Shown here piece after piece: positions 9,677 to 17,835 of a stretch of 64,000 bases of DNA (position 1 is its first letter; every line of letters starts with the position of its first letter). The notes under the pieces were generated by a model, which was not told the DNA's origin, did not search any database, and saw nothing but the letters and a program-made list of their open reading frames with translations. Source of the DNA: Curtobacterium sp. 9128 (GTDB lineage Bacteria; Actinomycetota; Actinomycetes; Actinomycetales; Microbacteriaceae); NCBI RefSeq assembly GCF_007673775.1, contig NZ_VEAF01000002.1, positions 62,001 through 126,000 of the forward strand, written 5' to 3'. The position numbers and the translations under genes were made by a program.

Positions 9677-10399
9677 TCACCAGGGCACGACCCCGGCGTC
9701 GTCGAACAGTCCGCCCCGGGGGCCGTCGTCCGGCAGCGTCGCGAGCCGGACGACGGCCGCGGCACCCTGCTCGGGGGTGCGGTCGCCGGCGAACCCGTTG
9801 AAGTCGGTCGCGACCAGGCCCGGGCACGCGGCGTTCACGATCACCGGGGTGTCCGCGAAGGCCCGCGCGTACTGGACGGTGATGCCGTTGAGGAACGTCT
9901 TCGACGAGGAGTAGACGCCCATCACCGGTCCCGGCTGCCGGGTCAGGGACCCCATGCTGCTCGACGTGTTCACGATCCGCGGGTGCGCCGACCGGCGGAG
10001 CATCGGCAGCATCGCGTTCGTCACCCGGACCACGCCGTACACGTTCGTGTCGACGACGCTGCGGAGGTCGTCGAGGTCCATCGTCGTGGGGTCCTGCCCC
10101 CACGTGACGGGGTCGAACGGTCCGGAGATGCCGGCGTTGTTGACGAGCACGTCGAGGGTGCCGAACCGCTCCTCGAGCTCGCGTGCCGCAGCCGCGACGC
10201 TCTCGTCGCTCGTGACGTCGATCCGCACACTCGTCGCGTCGATGCCGGACGCGGCCAACCGCGCCGCGGCGTCCGAGCCGGCCGCCTCGTCACGTGCGCC
10301 GACGACGACACGGAGGCCGAGCCTCCCGAGCGACTCCGCGATCGCGGACCCGATGCCCTTGTTCGCCCCGGTGACCAGGGCGGTGGTTGCTGTTGTCAT
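9677..10399 (-). CDS. Short-chain dehydrogenase/reductase
   Basis: A 240-residue classical SDR. Residues 8-15 carry the cofactor motif TGANKGIG, NNAG lies near 85, and the catalytic Ser ... YSSSK lie near 138 and 155-159. SDRs of this size reduce or oxidise carbonyls with NAD(P)H in the cytosol. The gene starts 94 bases from the divergent LysR gene, with a perfect palindrome between them, so it is the likely regulatory target of that LysR protein. The substrate is not predictable; carbonyl reductase-like quinone or aldehyde detoxification is one possibility. Confidence 0.88.
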   Translation of the reverse strand: MTTATTALVTGANKGIGSAIAESLGRLGLRVVVGARDEAAGSDAAARLAASGIDATSVRIDVTSDESVAAAARELEERFGTLDVLVNNAGISGPFDPVTWGQDPTTMDLDDLRSVVDTNVYGVVRVTNAMLPMLRRSAHPRIVNTSSSMGSLTRQPGPVMGVYSSSKTFLNGITVQYARAFADTPVIVNAACPGLVATDFNGFAGDRTPEQGAAAVVRLATLPDDGPRGGLFDDAGVVPW

Positions 10400-10449
10400 G
10401 GTCCGATCCTCCGGCCGTCGCCGGGGTCCGGTCCAAGACCGATCCGGTG

Positions 10450-10478
10450 TCGACCGATACCCGACGGGTATCGGTCGA
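10450..10478. promoter_or_regulatory. Perfect 12-bp inverted repeat, likely LysR operator
   Basis: Arms TCGACCGATACC and its exact complement flank a five-base spacer. The centre contains T-N11-A with dyad symmetry, the classical LysR-type binding motif. It lies directly upstream of the LysR -10 box (10481) and 51 bases from the SDR start, so one bound regulator could control both genes. Confidence 0.75.
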
Positions 10479-10480
10479 CG

Positions 10481-10486
10481 TAGGCT
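10481..10486 (+). promoter_or_regulatory. -10 box, leaderless promoter of the LysR gene
   Basis: TAGGCT stands seven bases before the GTG at 10494, and the palindrome ending at 10478 covers its -35 region, which would give autorepression. Confidence 0.6.
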
Positions 10487-10493
10487 CGCTGCC

Positions 10494-11372
10494 GTGGACG
10501 ACCTCGAGACGCGTGAACTCCGGTACTTCGTGACCGTGGCCGACGAGCTGCACTTCGGCCGCGCCGCCGTGCGCCTCGGGATGTCGCAGCCACCACTGTC
10601 GCGCGCGGTCCAGCAGCTCGAGCAGCGGATCGGGACGGCGCTGTTCGTCCGCGGGACCCGCGGCATCACCCTCACCGCGGCCGGGACGGTCCTGCTGGCG
10701 GAAGCTCGACCGGCACTCGCGGCGGTGGCGGCCGCCGGTCGCCGTGCCCGTCGTGCCGGGCAGCCGGACCGGAACCTCGTGCTCGCCGTCAAGGCGGGCG
10801 CGGACCACGAGCTCCTGCAGGCGTTCCTCGACGTGCAGGCGGCTGACGCGGACGCACTGCCGGTCGAGGTGGTGTTCGGCGAGGTCCACGAGCAGGCGGC
10901 GTTGCTCCGGGACGGCACCGCGGACGTGGCGCTCATGCACCGCACGTACGACGACCTGACCGGGTTCGACACCGAGGACCTCCGCACCGAACAGCAGGTC
11001 GCGATCCTGCCGCGGTCGCACCCGCTGGCGTCCCGACCGGCGGTGTCCACCGCCGACCTGCGGGACCTCCCCGACCTGCCGGCCGCACGGTGGCCGCGGG
11101 TCGACGGCAGCTACCCGGACGGCCCCGGGCCCGAGGTCCGGTCACAGGCGCAGCTCGCGCAGCTCGTCGCCCTCGGGCGCACGGTGATCGTGATCCCGCG
11201 GTCGAGCCGGACGCTGCAGTGGCCGGAGCACGTCGCCGTGCCGGTGCTGGACGCGCCCCTCGCGACGACGGTGGTCGCCTGGCCGGCCGCGTCGACCTCG
11301 CCGGACGTGGCCCGTGCCGTCCGGAACGCCGTCGTCGCGGCGGAGTCCGCCGCTGTTCCGCGTTCCGCCTGA
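10494..11372 (+). CDS. LysR family transcriptional regulator
   Basis: A 292-residue regulator. The N-terminal winged helix (about 4-63) contains the LysR pattern ELRYFVTVADELHFGRAA ... LSRAVQQLEQ, followed by an effector-binding domain from about 90 onward. It starts at GTG 10494, set by the -10 box seven bases upstream; the frame is open upstream, but only through the SDR gene. Divergent from an SDR gene over a T-N11-A palindrome, it is probably the activator or repressor of that gene and of itself. Confidence 0.9.
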   Translation: MDDLETRELRYFVTVADELHFGRAAVRLGMSQPPLSRAVQQLEQRIGTALFVRGTRGITLTAAGTVLLAEARPALAAVAAAGRRARRAGQPDRNLVLAVKAGADHELLQAFLDVQAADADALPVEVVFGEVHEQAALLRDGTADVALMHRTYDDLTGFDTEDLRTEQQVAILPRSHPLASRPAVSTADLRDLPDLPAARWPRVDGSYPDGPGPEVRSQAQLAQLVALGRTVIVIPRSSRTLQWPEHVAVPVLDAPLATTVVAWPAASTSPDVARAVRNAVVAAESAAVPRSA

Positions 11373-11387
11373 GCGTCAGGTCCGGAC

Positions 11388-11441
11388 CGCCGGGTCCGGC
11401 GGGTCCGCCGGGTCCGCCGGGTCCGCCGGGTCCGCCGGGTC
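11388..11441. repeat. Nine-base tandem repeat (GGGTCCGCC-type)
   Basis: About six head-to-tail copies of a nine-base unit, with one variant copy at the start, fill the gap between the convergent LysR and kup genes. The unit is a multiple of three, so it creates a Gly-Pro-Pro-like frame on the plus strand, but no gene is supported there. It may be a slippage-prone spacer or part of a terminator. Confidence 0.75.
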
Positions 11442-13428
11442 AGATCTCGACGTCGCTCCCCATCGTCACGGTGCGCTGCGGCGGCAGCCCGAACCGTGCC
11501 GCCGGGTCGGCGGCGTTGTGGGCGAGCCCGACGAAGAGTTTCTTCCGCCACGACACCATGCCGCGGTTCCCGTGCATCGGGCGGAGCGCACCACGGGAGA
11601 TGAAGTACGACGCGTCGGCCATGGCGTCCGGGTCCAGGTCGAGCACCTCGGACAGGCACGCCGCGTGCAGGGCGTGCGGCAGGTCCTGGTCGTCGGAGAA
11701 CCCGAACTTGACGGTGATGTGGTCGATGCCGTCGTCCGTGTAGCCGAGGTCGTCGCGCACGAAGGCCTTCGCGTGCGGGACGTGCGGCACGTTCGCCGTG
11801 ATGACGGACACGATGATGACGCGCTCGTGCACGACGTGGTTGTGCTCGACGTTCGCCCGGAGCGCGAGCGGGGTCGTGTCCTTGTTCGGGTGCGGGAACA
11901 CCGCGACGCCCTGCACGCGTGGGAGGTGCTTGGTGTTGATCTTCTCGATGAACGCGTCGAGCGGTCCCTCGCGCTCCTGCCGTTCCTGCTGCACGAGCTG
12001 CCGGCCGCGTCGCCACGTGGTCATCACGGTGATCACCGCGAGGGCGATGAGGAGCGGGACCCAGCCGCCGTGCAGCACCTTCGACAGGTTGCCGGCGAGG
12101 AACGTCAGCTCCAGGCCGCCGAACACGACGGCGACGAGCACGAGCTTCCAGGTCGCCCACTGCCAGAGGGGCTTCACCACGAGCAGCAGCAGGAGTGTGT
12201 CCGTGACCAGTGCACCGGTCACCGACACCCCGTACGCGGTGGCGAGGCTCGCCGACGACCGGAAGGTCAGCATGATCGCCATCACGCCGATGAACAGCAG
12301 GAGGTTCACGGCGGGCAGGTAGATCTGGCCGCCCTCGCGCTTGGAGGTCTGGCGGATCGTCAGCGGCGGCAGGAGCCCCAGCTGCACGGCCTGCCGGGTG
12401 AGCGAGAACGCGCCGGAGATGACGGCCTGGCTCGCGATCACCGTCGCGGCCGTCGCGAGCACCACGACGGGCAGCTGCGCCCACCCGGGGAAGAGCAGGA
12501 AGAACGGGTCCTTCGTGGCCTCCGGGTGCTCGAGCACCAGGGCGGCCTGCCCGAGGTAGTTGAGGACGAGGGCGGGGAACACCACGAAGAACCAGGCGCG
12601 GCGGATCGGCACCCGGCCGAAGTGCCCCATGTCGGCGTACAGGGCCTCGGCACCGGTGATGACGAGCACGACGGCGCCCATCGCGACGAACGAGATGAAC
12701 GGGTGCGCGAACACGAACGCGATGGCCCACGTCGGGGACAGCCCCTGCAGGACGCCGGGGTGCTGCACGATGAGCGGCAGTCCGGCGACCGCGATGACGA
12801 CGAACCAGAGCAGCATCACCGGGCCGAAGAGCGTCCCCACCCTGCCGGTGCCGAACCGCTGCACGAAGAACAGCACGACGAGGATCACGGCCGCGATCGG
12901 CACGATGAGGTGCCCGATCGTCGGAGCCGCCGTGCCGAGACCCTCGACCGCGGAGAGCACCGAGACCGCCGGGGTGATCACCGAGTCGCCGTAGAACAGC
13001 GAGACGCCGACGATCCCGACGATGAGGAAGATCGTGGAGCCCCCGCGGCGCTTGGCGTAGAGCCGCCGAGCCAGTGCGGCGAGCGCCATCACGCCGCCCT
13101 CGCCGTTGTTGTCGGCGCGCATGAGCACGAGCACGTACTTGATCGACACGATGATCGTGATGCTCCAGAACATCATCGAGATCACGCCGTAGACGTCCTC
13201 GGGGACCGGCTTCACGATCCCGCCGTCGATGGTGAACACCGTGCGGAGCGCGTACAGCGGGCTCGTGCCGATGTCGCCGAAGACGACGCCGAGTGCCGCG
13301 AGCGCCAAGCCCATCAGACTCCTGGGGACACCGCCCCCGGCGTCGTCGTGCCCGGCGTCGTCGTGTCCGGCGTCGTTGCCGGGTGCGGTGTCCTCGCCGA
13401 CAGGAGCCGCGGAGTGGGTGTCCGTCAC
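11440..13428 (-). CDS. kup: Kup-type potassium uptake permease
   Basis: Kup is a proton-coupled K+ importer of the cytoplasmic membrane. The 662-residue protein carries the family hallmark GVVFGDIGTSPLYALR about 45 residues from the start, FYGDSVITPAVSVLSA further in, roughly 12 membrane helices to about 430 and a C-terminal cytoplasmic domain of about 200 residues. I chose the GTG at 13428, preceded by a GAGAG element; an ATG at 13476 would add 16 residues. It lies downstream of ppk2 on the same strand, 106 bases away, and may be co-transcribed. The N-terminal tail contains a short GHDDA repeat. Confidence 0.92.
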   Translation of the reverse strand: MTDTHSAAPVGEDTAPGNDAGHDDAGHDDAGGGVPRSLMGLALAALGVVFGDIGTSPLYALRTVFTIDGGIVKPVPEDVYGVISMMFWSITIIVSIKYVLVLMRADNNGEGGVMALAALARRLYAKRRGGSTIFLIVGIVGVSLFYGDSVITPAVSVLSAVEGLGTAAPTIGHLIVPIAAVILVVLFFVQRFGTGRVGTLFGPVMLLWFVVIAVAGLPLIVQHPGVLQGLSPTWAIAFVFAHPFISFVAMGAVVLVITGAEALYADMGHFGRVPIRRAWFFVVFPALVLNYLGQAALVLEHPEATKDPFFLLFPGWAQLPVVVLATAATVIASQAVISGAFSLTRQAVQLGLLPPLTIRQTSKREGGQIYLPAVNLLLFIGVMAIMLTFRSSASLATAYGVSVTGALVTDTLLLLLVVKPLWQWATWKLVLVAVVFGGLELTFLAGNLSKVLHGGWVPLLIALAVITVMTTWRRGRQLVQQERQEREGPLDAFIEKINTKHLPRVQGVAVFPHPNKDTTPLALRANVEHNHVVHERVIIVSVITANVPHVPHAKAFVRDDLGYTDDGIDHITVKFGFSDDQDLPHALHAACLSEVLDLDPDAMADASYFISRGALRPMHGNRGMVSWRKKLFVGLAHNAADPAARFGLPPQRTVTMGSDVEI

Positions 13429-13534
13429 GCTCGATCTCTCCCGAATCCAGTCGCCAGGGAAGCGGCCAGCGATCATCCTGCCACCGTTGCTCGTGCGCGC
13501 GTGCAGCTGGCGCGAAGCGGCTGACCGACGCCGG

Positions 13535-14443
13535 TCACTCCTCCATCTGGAGGGTCTTGCCGCGCATCACCAGCTGCGGGTCCGGCGGCAGGGCGACGGC
13601 GGGGTCCTTGTCGTCGTAGTCGAACTGCGCCAGGAAGTAGCGCATCGCGTTGACGCGGGCCCGCTTCTTGTCGTTCGAGCGGACGATCGTCCACGGCGCG
13701 TACCGCTTGTCGGTGCGCCGGAACATCTCCTCCTTCGCCGCGGTGTAGTCGTCCCACACCCGGAGCGAGGCGACGTCGTTCGGGGAGAGCTTCCACCGTC
13801 GCACCGGGTCGAGCTGGCGGATCGCGAAGCGGGTGCGCTGCTCCTTGCGCGTCACCGAGAACCAGAACTTCGTGACGTGGATCCCGGCGTCGACGAGCAT
13901 CCGCTCGAACGAGGGCGCCTGCGTCATGAAGGTCTCGTACTGCTCGTCCGTGCAGTACCCCATCACCCGCTCGACGCCGGCGCGGTTGTACCAGGAGCGG
14001 TCGAACATCACGATCTCCCCCGCGCTCGGGAGGTGCTCCACGTAGCGCTGGAAGTACCACTGCCCCTGCTCGCGCTCGCTCGGCTTCGAGAGCGCCACGA
14101 CGCGGGAGGTGCGCGGGTTCAGGTGCTCGGTGAAGCGCTTGATCGTGCCGCCCTTGCCCGCGGCGTCCCGTCCCTCGAACAGGATGATCGCCTTGCGACC
14201 GTTGTCCTCGAGCCAGTACTGGAACTTGAGCAACTCGACCTGCAGGCGGTACTTCTCGTACTCGTACTCCTCGCGGCTCATGAGCTCGTCGTACGGGTAG
14301 TCCTCCCGCCAGGTGTAGATCGGGTTGCCCTCGGGGTCGATGAGCTCCGGGTCCGGCGTGTGGGCGTTGTCGACCGTGTAGCCCTTGGTGCGCAGGTCCT
14401 CGATGTACTCGCGCAGGTCTCCGATCGGAGCGGCATCCAGCAC
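13535..14443 (-). CDS. ppk2: Polyphosphate kinase 2
   Basis: PPK2 enzymes move phosphate between polyphosphate and nucleotides (mostly making GTP/ATP from polyP). The 302-residue protein has the Walker A FEGRDAAGKGGTIKR near residues 87-101 and the Walker B region MFDRSWYNRAGVERVMGY near 144-161, both diagnostic. Its one-domain length fits class I. It is preceded by an N-terminal helical extension of about 60 residues. Together with phoU and senX3/regX3 elsewhere in the window it belongs to phosphate storage. The ATG at 14443 lies near the divergent LysR gene. Confidence 0.93.
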   Translation of the reverse strand: MLDAAPIGDLREYIEDLRTKGYTVDNAHTPDPELIDPEGNPIYTWREDYPYDELMSREEYEYEKYRLQVELLKFQYWLEDNGRKAIILFEGRDAAGKGGTIKRFTEHLNPRTSRVVALSKPSEREQGQWYFQRYVEHLPSAGEIVMFDRSWYNRAGVERVMGYCTDEQYETFMTQAPSFERMLVDAGIHVTKFWFSVTRKEQRTRFAIRQLDPVRRWKLSPNDVASLRVWDDYTAAKEEMFRRTDKRYAPWTIVRSNDKKRARVNAMRYFLAQFDYDDKDPAVALPPDPQLVMRGKTLQMEE

Positions 14444-14555
14444 GGGTCCTCCTCTGCCGCACGGGTCCGGGTGCGCGGCTCGTCCCGGTCTAGCAGGCGG
14501 TCGTGAACACCGCCCGACCGGCGTGGGTCCCGCCGTGGAACGGTCGACGGGACCG

Positions 14556-14561
14556 TAGGCT
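14556..14561 (+). promoter_or_regulatory. -10 box, leaderless promoter of the second LysR gene
   Basis: TAGGCT is followed after seven bases by the ATG at 14569, with no Shine-Dalgarno element. Confidence 0.6.
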
Positions 14562-14568
14562 GTGCGCG

Positions 14569-15456
14569 ATGACCCTCGTGCAGCTCCGCGTCTTCGTCGC
14601 GGCGGCGCGGCTGGGCTCCTTCACCGCCGCGGCGACCGCGCTCCTCATGTCGCAGTCGTCCGTCTCGGAGTTCATCCGACGGCTCGAGGGCGCCTACGAG
14701 ACCCGGCTGTTCGTCCGCGGCGGCCGGCGGCTCGGACTGACGGACGCCGGGTCGGTCCTGCTGCCGATCGCCGAGCGGATCGTCGCCGAGGCGGACGCGG
14801 CGGACCGGGCGCTCCGCGCGGTGACGTCGCTCGTCGGCGGCACGGCCTCGTTCGGGCTGCTGCGGAACGCGAAGTACTACGCCCTCGACGAGCTGCTCTC
14901 CCGCTTCCACACCGCACACCCCGCAGTCCGGCTCCGGGTCATCGGCCTGAACTCGGTCGAGGTGGCGAACGAGGTCGCGTCCGGCGGGCTCGAGGCGGGC
15001 CTCGTCGTCCTGCCGATCGACACCGACGGGCTGCGGGTCACCCCGCTCCGACGGGACGAGGTCGTGTTCGTGAGCCGGGACCCGTCCGTCACCCGGCATC
15101 CGATGACGATCCAGGAGATGGCTGCGCGTCGGCTGGTCCTCTACGACGCCCACTACGGCTGGCGTGATCCCACCCGTCGGCAGTTCGCCGAGCGTGCACG
15201 GCTCGCCGGCGTCGCCCTCGAGCCGCACGTCGAGGTCGAGCAGGTCGAGACGGCACTCGCCCTCGTCGCATCGGGGGTCGGCGACACGTTCGTGGCGCGG
15301 GCCGTCGCCGAGGCCGCCGTCACCGACGGACTGCACTGGACCCCGTTCGCCGATCCGGTGCACGACACCGTCGCACTGGTGGAGCGGGAGGGCGCGGTGC
15401 TGTCCGCCGCCACCGCGGAACTCGCCCGGCTGGCCCGGGAGCTCCTCAGCGACTGA
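14569..15456 (+). CDS. LysR family regulator of the HisD-like/permease/amidohydrolase cluster
   Basis: A 295-residue LysR protein: helix-turn-helix at about 2-60 (QLRVFVAAARLGSFTAAA ... SQSSVSEFIRRLE), effector domain from about 90. It is transcribed toward, and its 3' end overlaps by 11 bases with, the nitrilase-family gene on the opposite strand. This position, and a T-N11-A palindrome in front of the HisD-like gene at 19229, suggest it controls the three-gene minus-strand operon. The small molecule sensed is presumably the cluster's substrate. Confidence 0.88.
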   Translation: MTLVQLRVFVAAARLGSFTAAATALLMSQSSVSEFIRRLEGAYETRLFVRGGRRLGLTDAGSVLLPIAERIVAEADAADRALRAVTSLVGGTASFGLLRNAKYYALDELLSRFHTAHPAVRLRVIGLNSVEVANEVASGGLEAGLVVLPIDTDGLRVTPLRRDEVVFVSRDPSVTRHPMTIQEMAARRLVLYDAHYGWRDPTRRQFAERARLAGVALEPHVEVEQVETALALVASGVGDTFVARAVAEAAVTDGLHWTPFADPVHDTVALVEREGAVLSAATAELARLARELLSD

Positions 15457-16273
15457 GCGGTCCGTAGAGGTCGGGACGCCGGTCCCCGTGCAGGTCCGCG
15501 TTCGGGGTCAGCGTCTTGTCCCGGTTGGCCGCCAGGTCGAGGTCCGCGATGGCCGTCCCGGCACCCGGGCCGGTCGCGGCCCGCACCCATCCGTCGGCGT
15601 CGACGATCGACGTGCCCTCGTTCCAGTCGACGCCGCGCTCCGTGCCGCAGCGGTCCGCGCACACCATCGCCATCCGGTTGACCCGGGCTGCGGCCATCGC
15701 GATCTGCACCTCGGGCGCGCGCTCGCCCTCCGGTCGGTCCACCCATGGCCAGTTCGTCGGCACCGCGAGCATCTCCGCCCCGTCCAGCGCCGCCATCCGG
15801 GTCCACTCGGGGAACTCGACGTCGAAGCAGATCGACACCCCGATCCGGCCGTGGACGGTGTCCACCACGAGCGGGCGTTCCGAGCCGGGCGTGAAGCACG
15901 CCTTCTCGCCGTCCCACAGGTGCACCTTGCGGTACACGCCGACGACGCCGGTGCGGTCCACGACCGCCGCCGCGTTGTAGACGGCACCGTCCTCCCCCAG
16001 CTCCGCGAAGCCACCGACGACGATGCCGCCGGTGCCGTGGGACAGCCGGGAGGCCGTGGTCGCCCACCCGGTCACGCTCGCGTCCCGCGCGGGGACGGCA
16101 CAGGCCCTCGCCTCGGCCGCGTCCCGGAAGACGTACCCGCTGGTCGCGAGCTCCGGCAGGACCACGACGTCGACGTCGTCCGGCAGGGCGTCGAGGGCCG
16201 CCCGGATGGTCGCCGCGTTCGCGGCGAGGTCGCCGACGACGGGCGCGAGCTGGACGGCCGCGACCCGGGTCAC
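15446..16273 (-). CDS. Carbon-nitrogen hydrolase (nitrilase superfamily)
   Basis: A 275-residue amidohydrolase of the nitrilase fold. The catalytic triad is visible: Glu in VLPELATSGY (about 40), Lys in YRKVHLWDGE (about 115) and Cys in SICFDVEFPE (about 149). Such enzymes cleave amides or carbamoyl groups (omega-amidase, N-carbamoyl or R-amidase types) in the cytosol. The GTG start overlaps the permease stop in GTGA, so it is the last gene of the HisD-like/permease/hydrolase operon. It probably releases ammonia from an amide intermediate of the imported compound; the exact substrate is unknown. Confidence 0.85.
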   Translation of the reverse strand: MTRVAAVQLAPVVGDLAANAATIRAALDALPDDVDVVVLPELATSGYVFRDAAEARACAVPARDASVTGWATTASRLSHGTGGIVVGGFAELGEDGAVYNAAAVVDRTGVVGVYRKVHLWDGEKACFTPGSERPLVVDTVHGRIGVSICFDVEFPEWTRMAALDGAEMLAVPTNWPWVDRPEGERAPEVQIAMAAARVNRMAMVCADRCGTERGVDWNEGTSIVDADGWVRAATGPGAGTAIADLDLAANRDKTLTPNADLHGDRRPDLYGPLSR

Positions 16274-17793
16274 CGGACCACGTCCTCGACGTCGTCCGGG
16301 GTGGACTCGCCCCGCGCCGGCGCCGGGCCGGTCCCGGCGACCGCGGGAGGAGCCTCCCGGTCGGTCCCGGTGGACGCAGCCAGGGCGGCCCGGACCCGCT
16401 CGACCAGCCCGCGGCGGAACGTGATGCCCAGGCCGATGAGCAGCCAGGCGGCGACGATGTACGGGAACCAGCTGTACGGCGCCTCGAGCCCGACGGCGTT
16501 CTTGTAGATCGTGTACAGCACGAGGGCGAGCGCCAGGACCGGGATGACGATCTGCCACTTCGGTGTCGCGGCACGCCCCGAGAAGAACAGGAACCGCACG
16601 GCGCCGACGGTCGCCAGCACGTACGCGACGAGCAGGGCGATCGTGCCGACGGTGAGCGCCCAGTAGGTCGCGTCGAGCACCGCGGCGCCCGAGAAGCGTT
16701 CGCCGATCACGATGAGCACCGCGACGACCGCCACCACGCTCAGCGCGTTGACCGGCGAACCCTGCGCGGACAGCTTCGACACCGGCCGAGCGAGACCGGT
16801 GTCGCGCGAGAGCGCGAACAGCACCCGGGCGGCGCCGGACAGGGTGCCGAGGAAGATCGCGAACAGGCTGACCACGGCGGCCAGGGTGAGCAGGTCGGCG
16901 AGCCAGGTGCCGACGTAGGTGCGCGCGAGGTCGCCGTACGGCGCGGCGGAGCCGGCGAACTGCTTCACCCCGGCGGCCGAGGTGCCGTAGCCCAGCGACT
17001 GCGCGATGATCGAGAGCAGGTAGAACGCCCCGACGACGACGATCGCGATCTTCAGCGCCTTCGGGATGTCCCGCTTGGGGTTGCTCGTCTCCTCGCCGAG
17101 CGTGGCAGCGCCCTCGAACCCGGCGAACGCCAGGAACCCGAACACCGCGGCACCGGCGATCAGCCCGACGTCGGTCCCGCTCGGCAGCGCCAGGAAGTCC
17201 CAGCTGAGGTGTCGACCTGCCGGAGCTGCACCGACGCCCAGGCGGACCAGCACGACGACGTTGAGGATCGTGACGAGCACCGCGCCGATGAGTTCGGCGT
17301 ACAGCAGGGACCGGGTGATGACGTGCACCTCGCGGCGCCCGAGCAGGACGACCACCGCCAGGGCGACGACCGTGATCCAGATCCAATCGGGTGCGACGTC
17401 GAGGCCCAGGTCGTTCAGCAGCTGCGTCACGAAGAGGCTGATCTCGATGCCGGACCCGGCGCCGATCGTGACGTAGGCGAAGAACAGCGCCCAGCCGGCG
17501 ATGAAGCCCGCGCGGGCGCCGAGTGTCAGGCCGACCGTGGCGTACACCGACCCGGTGTGGGCGATGTGCCGCGAGAGCTTGACGAACCCGTAGGCGACCA
17601 GGGACACGGCCACGAGGGCGAAGACGAACGCCCAGGTGGCACCGCGTCCGAGGATCCCGGCGGCACCGGCTCCGAGCAGCGCCATGACGCCGACCGGTCC
17701 GATCAACCCGACCGAGAAGGCGGCCGCGTCGGCGACCTTGAGTTCACGCTTGAGGCCGGGGGCGGCCGGGGTGGGGTGGTGCTCGGTGGTCAT
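16270..17793 (-). CDS. APC superfamily amino acid permease
   Basis: A 507-residue integral membrane protein with about 12-13 hydrophobic segments between residues 25 and 465. The first helix region (VGLIGPVGVMALLGAG) and the FAGFEGAATLGEE segment near 220 are typical of amino acid-polyamine-cation permeases. The hydrophilic tail of about 40 residues is Ala/Pro-rich. A GGAG element lies about seven bases before the ATG. It sits between the HisD-like dehydrogenase and the amidohydrolase, so it probably imports the substrate those enzymes break down. Confidence 0.88.
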   Translation of the reverse strand: MTTEHHPTPAAPGLKRELKVADAAAFSVGLIGPVGVMALLGAGAAGILGRGATWAFVFALVAVSLVAYGFVKLSRHIAHTGSVYATVGLTLGARAGFIAGWALFFAYVTIGAGSGIEISLFVTQLLNDLGLDVAPDWIWITVVALAVVVLLGRREVHVITRSLLYAELIGAVLVTILNVVVLVRLGVGAAPAGRHLSWDFLALPSGTDVGLIAGAAVFGFLAFAGFEGAATLGEETSNPKRDIPKALKIAIVVVGAFYLLSIIAQSLGYGTSAAGVKQFAGSAAPYGDLARTYVGTWLADLLTLAAVVSLFAIFLGTLSGAARVLFALSRDTGLARPVSKLSAQGSPVNALSVVAVVAVLIVIGERFSGAAVLDATYWALTVGTIALLVAYVLATVGAVRFLFFSGRAATPKWQIVIPVLALALVLYTIYKNAVGLEAPYSWFPYIVAAWLLIGLGITFRRGLVERVRAALAASTGTDREAPPAVAGTGPAPARGESTPDDVEDVVR

Positions 17794-17835
17794 CGCTGGC
17801 TCCGATGCGGTCGGGGGTCGGGGTGGGGGGACAGG

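Noticed and set aside
11314..13524. 736-residue plus-strand frame rich in His, Asp, Glu and Arg
   Set aside because: It is the antisense shadow of kup; GC-rich genes generate such long frames.
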